A stretch of DNA of 64,000 nt from NCBI RefSeq assembly GCF_964020115.1, contig NZ_OZ026542.1, positions 806,001 through 870,000 on the forward strand, given 5' to 3'. The stretch comes from Candidatus Regiella endosymbiont of Tuberolachnus salignus (GTDB taxonomy: Bacteria > Pseudomonadota > Gammaproteobacteria > Enterobacterales > Enterobacteriaceae). A program made the translations under genes and the position numbers. How positions within the stretch are numbered: position 1 is the stretch's first letter; every line of letters starts with the position of its first letter. The notes under the pieces were generated by a model, which was given only the letters and a program-made list of their open reading frames with translations, did no database searches and was not told the origin of the DNA. Below are positions 48,737 through 58,076 of this stretch, piece after piece.

Positions 48737-48856
48737 ATGCATGCCGCAGGCAATCGAAATGAATCTCCGTTGTTGCGTAAAACATTACTGTCAACGCTAC
48801 TTTTTTTTATCTTAGCACTGACATTACCGATATTATCAGGCATTGCACAGGGTGTA
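48737..48856 (+). pseudogene. 5' end of a secreted or membrane protein gene
   Basis: Forty codons from an ATG at 48737. A hydrophobic stretch TLLSTLLFFILALTLPILSG after basic residues looks like a signal peptide ending near GIAQG. The IS3-C remnant begins at 48857 and removes the rest. Identity unknown. Confidence 0.45.
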
Positions 48857-49148
<292 letters not shown>

Positions 49149-49155
49149 TCACGAT

Positions 49156-50530
49156 ATTATCTTGATTGCTCCCGTTTCCATCGCCCGCCTCGTCAAACGC
49201 AGCATGCGGTTTTCCCGCACTACGCTTACCTGACAATTTCATACCAAAGCTTATGTGACCTATCTAGCTGGCGACACTTTCAGTACTGGGTAATATCTAA
49301 TCTTATAGTCTGAATATAAACCTAATTTTTGATAAAACCCTTCCTTACTCCATCTCCCCCAGCCGAAGCCTTGCCGTCGACGCGCCTTCATTAAATGACG
49401 CCTCGCTTTCTTTTCTACCCAATCTTTAACGTAGGTAAAACATCGACTTGAATTACCGATCCTATAATAATTCACCCAGCCTCTGAGTATCGGATTGATG
49501 AGATAAATGACCCGATCAATCGGTTGAGACTGATGGCGTCTGAACACCGCTTTTAATTTCTGTAAAAGCCGTGTTCTCGCGTCCATCTTCGGTGTTTTCA
49601 TGACGCCCCATTTCCCTTGCTTTGTTTTCGTTCTTCTAAAAACAAAACCTAGAAAACTGAAGGAGTCATCTTGCTTCAGCTCAACTTGTCGTGTCTTTTC
49701 TAAATTAAGTGTTACTCCCAACTTCATGAGTTCTTCTTTCAGTCGTTTGTAGACACCCACTGCCAGCCAATCCCATTTTCTATGGCTGTCGATCATTATG
49801 ATAAGATCATCCGCCCATCTCGCGTATTCAATATGCTGATATCCATCCGTACCTGTTACCGCCTTTGCTCGTTCAAGCATCTTGTCTACCTCATTGAGAT
49901 AGATATTGCTCAGTAGTGGCGACAACGGACCGCCTTGAGGTACCCCACATTTCCCACCTGCTTTCAGTATCAGCTTGAGTAGCCGCATGACTTCTTTGTC
50001 ATTCACGCGCGTTGCTATTTTGCTTAACAAAATATCGTGGCGCACGGTGTCAAAATACGATTTGAGATCGACATCGATGACTCGCGTCATATTCTTGATA
50101 GTTGCTACTGTTACCTGTTCTACTGCTTCAGCAGCCGTTCGCTTGGGGCGATAACCAAAAGAGCCCGGCTGGAAATCTGCCTCGAATATCGCTTCTAGAA
50201 TGAGTTTGACTGCACCTTGCACTACGCGGTCTCGAATAGTGGGAATACTTAACATCCTGGATTGCCCTCCAGCTTTCGGTATCGCCCGTTTCCGATTCCT
50301 CAATGGGTAGTAGGTCTTGGAGAGTAAATCCTTCCTGATGGATTCAAGAAAGTTGTCTACCCCTGTGGACTCAATTTCTTCAAAGGTCACACCATCTACT
50401 CCTGGTGCCCCCTTGTTTTCTTTCGCCAGCTTATAGGATGTGCGCAACGTTTCCATCTTACCAACATGAACATAAATACCCCAAAATCGCCAAGACTTAT
50501 CAGCCTTCGCTTTGATGTATATCTTCCTTC
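49156..50530 (-). mobile_element. Group II intron copy lacking its 5' RNA
   Basis: Matches the intron at 556-2437 from the maturase gene to domain V (49196-49227) but stops matching at 50530, so domains I-III are missing. Unlike the tandem copies it continues past domain V with TGACGAGGCGGGC, a probable domain VI. It cannot splice as a unit. The exact 3' end is uncertain. Confidence 0.8.
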
Positions 50531-50564
50531 TTGTATATTGAAATTGCCTGTTAATTCTGATCAC
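49260..50564 (-). CDS. ltrA: Group II intron reverse transcriptase/maturase, altered N-terminus
   Basis: 434 residues, about 98 percent like the protein at 620-1924 by eye. The first 11 residues (MIRINRQFQYT) come from foreign DNA at the truncation; from RRKIYIKAKADKSW on it matches. The YARWADDLIIM active site and GIIM domain are kept. It could still serve other intron copies in trans. Confidence 0.88.
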   Translation of the reverse strand: MIRINRQFQYTRRKIYIKAKADKSWRFWGIYVHVGKMETLRTSYKLAKENKGAPGVDGVTFEEIESTGVDNFLESIRKDLLSKTYYPLRNRKRAIPKAGGQSRMLSIPTIRDRVVQGAVKLILEAIFEADFQPGSFGYRPKRTAAEAVEQVTVATIKNMTRVIDVDLKSYFDTVRHDILLSKIATRVNDKEVMRLLKLILKAGGKCGVPQGGPLSPLLSNIYLNEVDKMLERAKAVTGTDGYQHIEYARWADDLIIMIDSHRKWDWLAVGVYKRLKEELMKLGVTLNLEKTRQVELKQDDSFSFLGFVFRRTKTKQGKWGVMKTPKMDARTRLLQKLKAVFRRHQSQPIDRVIYLINPILRGWVNYYRIGNSSRCFTYVKDWVEKKARRHLMKARRRQGFGWGRWSKEGFYQKLGLYSDYKIRYYPVLKVSPAR

Positions 50565-50757
50565 CTTAATAGGTGGATAGAGGGGTCGTTCTTCCGAATA
50601 AGGTGATGAAGCACCGTACCTGAGTCATGACCCTCTATCCTATTTTGATATAGGCCGGTTCCGAACAGATGTCATGAGGGTTTAAGACGCCTCGAATTAC
50701 AAGTAGGGAAAAAGTCTATTATTTTTTCAATTCGATTATACAAAAGGAAAGGGCAAC

Positions 50758-51192
50758 ATGGGAGAGTATATTGGTATTGATGTTGGAAAAGCCACGCTTG
50801 ATGTGTGTTTTTCAGATAAAGTCACTCCCCTTTCAAACTCGGCTTCATTAATAAAAAAATGGGTGCAAGAAATCAAAAAAAATAGGAACGTTGAACGGGT
50901 TCTCTGTGAAGCCACCGGGGGGTATGAAAGAACCCTTGTCAAAGCACTGCGCGCCCAACAGGTACCCGTATTTGTTGAGCATGCCAATAAAATTCGCGCT
51001 TTTGCTAAAAGTAAGGGCCTGCTGGCTAAAACGGATAGAATCGATGCTCAGCTTATTAAAGATTATGCCAGCACAATGAAACCACATCCTAAACAGAATC
51101 AATTATCTGAAATTGCTGAAAAAGTAAGCGATTTACTGAAACGACGTCATCAATTACTGGATGACAAAATGCGTGAAACCTCTCGCGGTGTT
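50758..51192 (+). pseudogene. IS110-family transposase, N-terminal half
   Basis: About 145 codons with YIGIDVGKATLDVCF, CEATGGYERTLVKAL and KTDRIDAQLIKDYA, the DEDD residues of IS110. GGAAAGGGCAAC precedes the ATG. An IS3-B element at 51193 replaces the C-terminal domain. It is a fourth IS110 type in this window. Confidence 0.87.
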
Positions 51193-51221
51193 TGTCAATG
51201 TAGTTGTCGCTTGAAACTGTT

Positions 51222-52220
51222 TTATGCAGCACTTACTTCCGGATTCAGCATCACTTCATGAATAAAATTCCAGTTACGACAGCCTTTGCTCCAACGTTCG
51301 GGTTTTTTAGCTCGAGCTAATTCATAGATGGCTTTCCGTTTAGCTAATATTTCTTTATCTGCCTCCCTATGACGTTCATCTGGAGTAACGTACTTGATAC
51401 CACTGTGTTTATGTTCAAGGTTGTACCCGTTCACAAACTGAGCTACCCAGGCTCTGGCATCATTGAGTAAAGTAAACCCCTCGGCTGGCCACTGGGGACA
51501 ATATTTCACCGTTCGAAACAAGGATTCGGAATAAGGGTTATCATTGCTGACTCGTGGGCGAGAATATGAACTGATTCCCCCCAGATCGTACATTTTCGCC
51601 AACAGGGTATAACTACGCATGGGGCCACCATTATCTGAATGAAGAATGATTTTTTTGCCCGCGCATTTTTCTTTCCAGATGCATCGTTGCAGTAGCTCTG
51701 CAGCCTGTTCGCCGGATTCTTGTTCAAAAACGTCTGCCCCCACAATTTTCCGACTGAAAATGTCCATCATCATGTAGAGGTAAAGATGCCGACCTTTTAT
51801 AGGTGTTGGCAAATAACTACTATCCCAGGACCATACCTGATTCGGTGCTGTCGTTTTTTGTGCGCCTGGACGTTTATAACTTCTCTCTCGACGTCTAGGT
51901 GTTAACAGTTTGTTCGCTTTGAGCACGCGATAAAACGTAGACTCAGAGGCGATATAAATTCCCCTATCAGCCAGCGTCGGAACGATGACATTCGGAGGGA
52001 AACTTGAAAACTCTGGTGAGTTACAGATTTCCATGATCCGCTGTCGTTCAGCATCAGACAATTTGTTGCTGGGGGCATTGCGAACGGCCGTTGACCGTTT
52101 GTCGGCCAGGGGAGCGTTGTGACAATTGTTGCGCCAGCGTTGCAGTGTTCTGACTGAAATCCCAATGACCTGGCAGGCTTGCGCCTTACGAGCCCCCTGT
52201 TTCATCGCATTCCTAAGCAT
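51222..52220 (-). CDS. IS3-family (type B) transposase OrfB
   Basis: 332 residues. Helix-turn-helix region (ACQVIGISVRTLQRWRNN), integrase core with D in VWSWDSSYLP, D in ILHSDNGGPMR and E in NPYSESLFRTVKY. Intact. The reading frame relation to orfA, 33 bp upstream, fits the IS3 arrangement. Confidence 0.92.
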   Translation of the reverse strand: MLRNAMKQGARKAQACQVIGISVRTLQRWRNNCHNAPLADKRSTAVRNAPSNKLSDAERQRIMEICNSPEFSSFPPNVIVPTLADRGIYIASESTFYRVLKANKLLTPRRRERSYKRPGAQKTTAPNQVWSWDSSYLPTPIKGRHLYLYMMMDIFSRKIVGADVFEQESGEQAAELLQRCIWKEKCAGKKIILHSDNGGPMRSYTLLAKMYDLGGISSYSRPRVSNDNPYSESLFRTVKYCPQWPAEGFTLLNDARAWVAQFVNGYNLEHKHSGIKYVTPDERHREADKEILAKRKAIYELARAKKPERWSKGCRNWNFIHEVMLNPEVSAA

Positions 52221-52252
52221 ATCAACTATATTAAGCCGCTCCGGGAGAGGTA

Positions 52253-52792
52253 TTAGACGTCCTCGCTGTTGTCCCAGAGGGCATTGAACTTTTCCCTTAA
52301 TACCAGTAGCGCTGCGGTTTCCGCCAGCGCCTTTTCTTTTCTGGTGAGTTCTTTTTCAAGTTCACGGATCTTTTGTCTGTATTCTTTGACGACTTTATCA
52401 ACTTTATGATTATTCAAGGCTTTCGGCTCATGAGCCCGGAGCGAAGCCGTTCGCCATTCCTTTACCTGTTCAACAAACAATCCTTTGTGCCGACAGTATT
52501 CGGCCAGCTCAATTTCAGACATCACTGCGCTTTCAATGACCACCGCAAAACGCTGTTCGGGCGACCAACCTTCGTTATTCTTTAAAAACTGCTCATCTTC
52601 ACATAACAGGCCATCACTCATTAACTCGTTTCTCCATCTTGAAACAACCGAAGGGCTCACGTCTAGCTTCTTCGCTATTTGCCGGTGAGACCAATTATAC
52701 GGAGGTTGAAGCCAGAGCAACCCTTGTTGCTTGATATTGATAGGCACGGGGTTTGCCGGCATGGTGTTCTCCTTAATATTAACAGGCGACAA
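52253..52792 (-). CDS. IS3-family (type B) transposase OrfA
   Basis: 179 residues, with helix-turn-helix WSHRQIAKKLDVSPSVVSRW and a long coiled coil (KEYRQKIRELEKELTRKEKA). From ATG 52765 the protein starts MPANPVPINIK with AAGGAGAACACC before it; the 52792 start adds nine residues and is less likely. Intact. Confidence 0.88.
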   Translation of the reverse strand: MSPVNIKENTMPANPVPINIKQQGLLWLQPPYNWSHRQIAKKLDVSPSVVSRWRNELMSDGLLCEDEQFLKNNEGWSPEQRFAVVIESAVMSEIELAEYCRHKGLFVEQVKEWRTASLRAHEPKALNNHKVDKVVKEYRQKIRELEKELTRKEKALAETAALLVLREKFNALWDNSEDV

Positions 52793-52842
52793 CTATGCTG
52801 ACACAGGGGGTTATTCGGTGATCTTCTTGATGATAATATGCA

Positions 52843-53068
52843 AATGCCCCCACAGAGCGCTTTTTCCGCAGTCTGAAATATGAATATTTGCACTACGAAG
52901 TGCTGAAGGGTCACCATGATGCCAAGCTAAGTGTGTTGGACTATTTGGCTTATTACAATAGTAAACGTCCCCACAGTGTACTGGGATATCTTTCTCCCAT
53001 GGAGTTTGAGCGAATACCATTAATCAAGGTGTCTTAAAAAAGTGTCCGATTTTACTTGACCACTACAT
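52843..53068 (+). pseudogene. IS3-A OrfB, C-terminal remnant
   Basis: Matches 11905-12129 of the intact copy: NAPTERFFRSLKYEYLHYEV to the stop, then the right end CCACTACA. The 5' part is absent. Confidence 0.9.
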
Positions 53069-53397
53069 CTGCTGTTGGTGCAACAAAATCGCTGAAGACG
53101 AAAGCATAGTATCAGGGTCTTTCCTCCACAGGGTAAATGCTGAAGTCGTCGGTGAGTAAAGCCCTAACGACAGCGGCTTTTCATATTGCATTGGGGGACA
53201 ATACGCAGAATGTTTGCGATGTTGAAGCAACAGTTCAACTCGCCGAGCACTGAAAGAATAATCGGCGATCCCCCACTTTCGAGGGAGAGCGAGTAATTTT
53301 TTGAGCATGATCATTTTCAATAGATAAAAAGTCAGAAAATGATTTATATCTCAGTTAGCTACGGCGTTCAGCACCAACATTATTTGCGGAAGAGCCC
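53069..53397 (-). other. Unassigned relic with a paralogous piece at 59768-59900
   Basis: A minus-strand ORF (53063-53320) reads MLKKLLALPRKWGIADYSFS; no domain is recognised. 53330-53393 and 59768-59910 share AAAGTCAGAAAATGATTTAT and the motif CAAATAATGTTGGTGCT, inverted relative to each other here, suggesting ends of an unidentified IS. Confidence 0.4.
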
Positions 53398-53417
53398 AAT
53401 CTAAAGTAGCGTTGACA
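53398..53417 (+). repeat. Solo right end of IS21-A
   Basis: Twenty bases identical to the IS21-A right end (TAAAGTAGCGTTGACA included). It is followed directly by a fragment of the IS3-B left end (53428-53450), so two IS relics abut. Confidence 0.7.
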
Positions 53418-53450
53418 AAAACAGTTTCAGGCGACAACTACATTGACAAA

Positions 53451-53833
53451 CACCGATCCGGAAGTCAGAAATGCTGGCCGCGAAAAAAAGTAAAAAATAC
53501 TGATGCGATCCGCAAAAAGTTTGTTAATGTGATAAATAAACGCGATTGCGTAGGTGGATGATCCCGGGCACCCCCGCGATCATCTCCCCCCGCAGCGTAT
53601 GACCTGTACTGAAATTCCCTTCGTCACAGAAAAAACGCGTCATACCGGTCGACGCTCAAAAAATCGCTTGAGGTGCCCCGCCGCACGCCCGCGGGCGGTT
53701 CTCGTCATATCCATCCAACGTATTATGGCACCGCGCTCCGCCTTCAGCGAGGGATACCGATAGAGAGGAAATGTAATCATGATGGCACCTTATCCGCTAA
53801 AAATAAGCGTTTTTAAATGCCAAAGGGGGATCG
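53451..53833. other. Phage lysis leader, no intact gene
   Basis: A possible protein tail ends near 53495 (TDPEVRNAGREKK). 53705-53833 matches the inverted segment 37473-37600 and is the leader of Rz; by position the holin and endolysin genes should lie here but are missing. Confidence 0.45.
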
Positions 53834-54232
53834 ATGAACCTGACCTTTAGTTGGCGAACCCTGGTGGGAACGCTGTTACTTATTACCCTGATCACCCTCG
53901 CGATGACGATCCAATCTCAGTACCAGGAAAACCGGCAACTGAAACGATCTAATCAAGCACTGCGCATTGAAAGGGACGCCGCGTGGGCGCAGGTGACTCA
54001 CTATGAAAAGATTGTTGAGGTTTTTAATAAAATAGTCGGAGCGACACAGGATGCACACCAAAAGGCCGTTCGGGATTCTTCCCCTCGCATTATCACGATA
54101 CGGAAGATTATTACGTCGGCGCATTGTGCACATTTGCCTGTGCCTGCTGCCGCTGTTAACCGGTTGCGTGCCCACGCAGACCAAATACCTGCCCGCCCCG
54201 CGCGTGCTCATCCCCGCCACGTTGCTGGGTGA
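53834..54232 (+). CDS. Rz: Phage i-spanin Rz
   Basis: Inner-membrane half of the spanin complex that fuses the membranes in the last step of lysis. 132 residues: N-terminal signal anchor SWRTLVGTLLLITLITLAMT, then a coiled coil (ENRQLKRSNQALRIERDAAW). AGGGGGATCG lies before the ATG. The Rz1 gene is embedded in its 3' part in another frame, the classical arrangement. Confidence 0.82.
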   Translation: MNLTFSWRTLVGTLLLITLITLAMTIQSQYQENRQLKRSNQALRIERDAAWAQVTHYEKIVEVFNKIVGATQDAHQKAVRDSSPRIITIRKIITSAHCAHLPVPAAAVNRLRAHADQIPARPARAHPRHVAG

Positions 54233-54386
54233 CTGTCAGGTGCCGGTCATCCCTGAGCACATGACGTGGGGCGATAGTGTGCTACTGAATGAGCAACTGC
54301 TGCTGGCTCTGGAGCAGTGCAATCAAGATAAGGCGGCGTTAAGGCAGATTGAGACAATGAACAATCCCCGACACACTGCTAAATGA
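54051..54386 (+). CDS. Rz1: Phage o-spanin Rz1, lipoprotein
   Basis: Outer-membrane partner of Rz. 111 codons; the lipobox LLTGC follows a hydrophobic run (ICLCLLPLLTGC), then a proline-rich part. A start closer to the lipobox, such as an internal codon near 54096, may be used. It begins inside Rz and ends 154 bp after it. Confidence 0.78.
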   Translation: MHTKRPFGILPLALSRYGRLLRRRIVHICLCLLPLLTGCVPTQTKYLPAPRVLIPATLLGDCQVPVIPEHMTWGDSVLLNEQLLLALEQCNQDKAALRQIETMNNPRHTAK

Positions 54387-54539
54387 GGTAAAAACAGGGC
54401 GATTGATGGAATAGAGATATACCGTGCACCGATGGCTAATGCTTAAAGCGAGTTTATTTAAAAACCCGTGATTCTTCCGCCGGATATTACCAGTATTAAG
54501 TATTCCAACGTGAACGACTCGACCCAACAAACGGCTACG

Positions 54540-55190
54540 CCGCTATGGATTGAGCTTCTGCAACCCGTGGGCGCATTCTAAAACAAGTACATTGACTCGC
54601 TTGGGCAGGTACACGCAGCCCTTATCAGCTAAACCTTTTACAAAGTCATCACCGATTTCTTTCCGCAGGATATTGATTGCCCCATTCACATCCGCGTTTA
54701 GCAAGCGTCCGTTTGATGTCACGTATAATCCGCGTTACGTTTACCTGAAAATACCTTTTCCCCAATATCGCCGTAATTTGGTATAGCGTCACAATCCAAA
54801 GCGCTCGCTTTGCTGGTGTAACTTTCCTCTCTTACAATCACAGTGAGCCCGGTTTCATCGGCTTTATATTGAATCATCTCGATAAGCCTGGCATGAGGAA
54901 TGCTGACAAATTTTTGGTTATTCAGCTTGCCGATGTTAATGGATTTTTTCCATTCGAAGTTGTGACCAATAACAAGGGTTCCTGCGTCGGCCATCAAAGC
55001 GTAATTGATAATGAAACGACTCACCTTGTGGAGATAATCATTTATCCAGCATAATCGTTTAACTGATTTAATCATCTTCCCGTTAACCAGAACAAAAGGT
55101 TCGGTTGCAGCTTTATATTCGGCCTTATTGCAGCAAATAGCACTGCTGCGGGTTCCGATGAAATCCGCTGACTCACACCTCATTTCCTCA
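54540..55190 (-). pseudogene. tnpB: IS605-family TnpB, C-terminal part
   Basis: TnpB is the RNA-guided nuclease of IS200/IS605 elements. The frame has WINDYLHKVSRFIINYALMA, RLIEMIQYKADETGLTVIV and EESYTSKAS, ending with the RuvC III motif NADVNGAINILRKE. Near 54735 a small deletion shifts the frame (KVFSGKR then RGLYVTSNGRLLNAD). The zinc-finger Cys pairs are not evident; only one Cys (ALDCDAIP) is left. The N-terminal 200 residues are missing. Confidence 0.8.
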
Positions 55191-55211
55191 ACGAGCTTTA
55201 AGCTCAGGACC

Positions 55212-56177
55212 TTATTCAGATACCGTCCTTGCCAGTTTGTTAGCCATTGCTACGATTGCCACGCTGGTTGGCCGGCGTTTTTTTAACTCCGTTATCCACT
55301 GCCCCGGTTCTTTTGCCAGTAACGCCGCTGCGCGGGCACCATGGATAAATAGCGTTCGCAGATAGGTATCCCCTCGTTTGCTTATCCCCAGTAACCGGAT
55401 TTTTCCACCCGTTCCGGTCTGTTTCGGTACCAGGCCTACATAGGCTGCGAACTCACGTCCTGATTTAAAGGCAGAAGCCTCGCCCATCGTGGCCATGGCT
55501 GCGGTAGCAATAATAGACCCCACACCAGGGATTTCTAGCAACCTTTTACAGCTTTCATTCTGTTTTGCCAAAGCAACCAGTTGCTTTTCAATACCCTCGA
55601 TTTGAGCATCCAGATCACCCAGTCGCTGGTGTTGTTCTTCCAGCATAGCGATAAGGAAGGGCGGCAGTCGTGCCTTCAAGCGCTCCAGCGCCCATGGCAG
55701 AGATTTATCCAGTGAAGCCCGGCCTTTACTTATTGTTTCGCTGAACTCCAGCAACATGCCATGCAAGGCATTAATCTGTGCAGTTCTAAATTTTACTCAT
55801 TGGCGGCGTATTCTGTGCAGCACCAGTACTGACTGCTGTTCTTCGGTTTTTACTGCAATGGCCTTGCCGGGTTGTTGCACTGCCATCCATATAGCACGGG
55901 TATCCATCACATCATTCTTATTACCCATCAGAAAGGCTTTTACAAAACGAGGCTGAAGCAGGCGAACTTTATGCCCCTGTTTTTCCAGTTCACGAGCCCA
56001 GTGCTGAGAACCACCACACGCTTCCATCCCTATCAGGCAGTGCGCCCGGTTACTGAAAAACGCTAAAAAGGCATGACGACGGAGCTGCTTGTCAACTACC
56101 TCACCACTGTGCTCGTCGATAAAGTGGATCTGAATCACATGTTTTGCGATATCTACGCCAACCGGTGTATATTTCAT
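55212..56177 (-). pseudogene. IS110-family transposase with one nonsense codon
   Basis: Same type as 39111-39653 but nearly complete: MKYTPVGVDIAKHVIQIHF through GSIIATAAMATMGEASAF and GTGGKIRLLGISKRGDTY to the stop at 55212. A TGA at about 55797 replaces Leu between RIRRQ and VKFRTAQ. It lies between the tnpB and tnpA parts of an IS605-type element and has probably inserted there. Confidence 0.87.
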
Positions 56178-56344
56178 TTTGTGGGTCCTCCAGTTTTTGG
56201 AAGCACTAGGCATCCCGTATGGGCACAATGATGCCGAAAATCTGTGAGGATCCACACCTTACTTTTCAGTCTCGAGCCCTTGATTAAGTGGTTGGGATGC
56301 GTTCATTACATTTACTCATTTTAGTGTTGAGAATCAACGTGGTT

Positions 56345-56520
56345 ATTAGATCTCATTATTACTATGTCTATAAGATGAACTACCACTTAGTGTTAGTTAC
56401 AAAATACCGAAATAAGTGCTTCACGGGTGAGTTACTGGAGGAAATATTCAGGGAACAGTGCAAAAAGTGATATGTCAGTGTTTTAGAGTTTGGTGGCAAA
56501 GCTGACCACGTTCACCTTAT
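56345..56520 (+). pseudogene. tnpA: IS200/IS605 TnpA, N-terminal part
   Basis: HUH single-strand transposase. Reads SHYYYVYKMNYHLVLVTKYR, then a TGA in place of Trp after EQCKK, then VLEFGGKADHVHL, the HUH motif. An IS701-like element with a CTTAT duplication interrupts it; the gene resumes at 57597. Confidence 0.85.
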
Positions 56521-57596
56521 CAGGACTTACGCAAATCGCATAATAATAGAAGGTTTTTTGAGCTGTTGACAAAGATAATCATCGAGCAAGCCTTGCTTAA
56601 TACGATAAAGCGTTTTGCTTGTGCTTCGAGCAATTTGAGCCAATCGGATCCAAACTAGAAAAGCGCAAGCAATATGATTACGTTGGATCCGAGCACGGCG
56701 ACATTGGCATTTTTCGAGTCCAGTGAGTTGTTTTGCTTCACGGTGAAACTGCTCAATCTTCCAGCGCCAGCCACACACTTGGTGTGTGCCCGAGGTAGAG
56801 TCTTGAGAAAGGTCGTTAGTCACGACAAAATCCGTGCGGTGTGTAGACACCACAACCCGGAACACTTGCACCTTATGCATTTTTGGAAAATTTTTGATTT
56901 TGATCGTCTTTCCATGAGCGAGTTCATATTCGTCCCAGATGAGAGAATCCACGTGACGATAAGGATTTACCCCGCATGAATCATCCACCAAACGATTGTC
57001 TTTCAGTGGGCAGTAGTAACATCGGTGCAACGATTCGATAAATAGCATCATCTTCTTAGTCGCATACCAGGTATCCATCAACACGGCAGCAAAGGGCAGG
57101 CACTTATGTCGTACTACGTTGTTCAGCATATCCTGCACATGATCGAGTTTAGATTTGCCGTCACCCTCAGGATGGTAAATACGAAAATCAATGACCCAAA
57201 ATTGTTCCGTGCTAGGATTGACGTACAGACAATTCACGACGCCAATGCCTTTGATGACGCGGTGGGCGTTACCACTGTATTGACGTTGCACCAACTCAAT
57301 CTGCTGCGAAAAATTTTTGTCCAATACCGTGTCGTCGAACACAATATAGCCGTCTGGAGATGGCACCATATCACCCCTTACTTGTGCCCACACAGCGCTT
57401 CCCGTTACGTGACCTTTTCGCAAATAGCGATTAATCGCATCGTGACTCATGTCTTGCGTGTGATCAGCAAAATTCGTCAAGGTGTAATTTATCTGGCTTA
57501 CCATCAGATACTGGCAGTAGTTTAAGCGGCTTGGTTTCATTTGTGACACTCTACAGAATTCCTATCCTAATTTTAGGTGAAAATTGCGTAAGTCCT
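56521..57596 (-). mobile_element. IS701-like element, intact
   Basis: 1076 bp with inverted repeats CAGGACTTACGCAA and complement, flanked by the 5-bp duplication CTTAT (56516-56520, 57597-57601). Inserted in an IS200 tnpA. Confidence 0.88.
56527..57549 (-). CDS. IS701-like DDE transposase
   Basis: 340 residues, open throughout. Acidic residues in GYIVFDDTVLDK and AAVLMDTWYATKK, and the C-terminal signature WKIEQFHREAKQLTG with the catalytic Glu followed by LEKCQCRRARIQRNH. IS701 is the best fit; a neighbouring IS4-group family is possible. It is unrelated in sequence to the relic at 31010-32024. Confidence 0.82.
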   Translation of the reverse strand: MSQMKPSRLNYCQYLMVSQINYTLTNFADHTQDMSHDAINRYLRKGHVTGSAVWAQVRGDMVPSPDGYIVFDDTVLDKNFSQQIELVQRQYSGNAHRVIKGIGVVNCLYVNPSTEQFWVIDFRIYHPEGDGKSKLDHVQDMLNNVVRHKCLPFAAVLMDTWYATKKMMLFIESLHRCYYCPLKDNRLVDDSCGVNPYRHVDSLIWDEYELAHGKTIKIKNFPKMHKVQVFRVVVSTHRTDFVVTNDLSQDSTSGTHQVCGWRWKIEQFHREAKQLTGLEKCQCRRARIQRNHIACAFLVWIRLAQIARSTSKTLYRIKQGLLDDYLCQQLKKPSIIMRFA

Positions 57597-57815
57597 GCTT
57601 ATGTTGGAGATGCACCCAAATATCGAACCAGCAAAGCTCATTAATAGCCTGAAGACGGTGAGCAGCCGACTTTATTCGTAAGGAGTTTTCAAAGCACCTT
57701 GCAGTGTACTACTGGAAACCTGTTTTATGGGCGAGGACTCACTGCTTGATAACCGCAGGGGGTGCTCCACTTAGCATTCTGAAAGACTACATACAGAATC
57801 AAGATAAACCAAAGT
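57597..57815 (+). pseudogene. tnpA: IS200/IS605 TnpA, C-terminal part
   Basis: After removal of the IS701-like element the frame runs HVHLM then LEMHPNIEPAKLINSLKTVS. A frame change follows near KEF, then YYWKPVLWARTHCLITAGGA with the catalytic-Tyr region, ending DYIQNQDKPK. Confidence 0.82.
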
Positions 57816-58076
57816 GATTAGAGGGCGCTATCCATCTCACACTAAACTAACTCGCTAGCTATGGACGGAGAATTTCGCGCAAACTGTTAAATAAGTTTTT
57901 ATTTTGTCCAACTTTTTCGGGTCAGTGCATTCTTAGAAAAATTGAATCACTGGATTACTCAACCAATTTGATTGGGAGCAATTTTACGCTCAGTGATTAT
58001 GGTAGTCTCGGATTACACATGTACTAAAATGACTTCACCTTTCTGGTTATGGGATTCACTGGCAATAGGGAAACCC
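57816..58076. other. Intergenic stretch, nothing recognised
   Basis: No gene. 57888-57910 resembles the 5' end of the small secreted protein gene at 59470-59491 (AAATAAGTTTTTATTTTGT), so it may be a partial duplicate cut by the IS5 element. Confidence 0.35.

Larger units (their letters stand above)
51193..52803 (-). mobile_element. IS3-family element (type B), full length
   Basis: 1611 bp. Left end TGTCAATGTAGTTGTCGC; the right end complements to TGTCAGCATAGTTGTCGCC. It carries orfA and orfB, both open. The three left ends of this type all follow CGGTGTT, so the true end may lie a few bases further out. Left flank is an IS110 gene, right flank a 25-bp repeat and an IS3-A remnant; no duplication is evident. 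Confidence 0.88.

Noticed and set aside
48788-48803. IS21-like end TGTCAACGCTACTT
   Set aside because: It lies inside a continuous signal-peptide frame with no IS21 sequence on either side; the match is probably chance.
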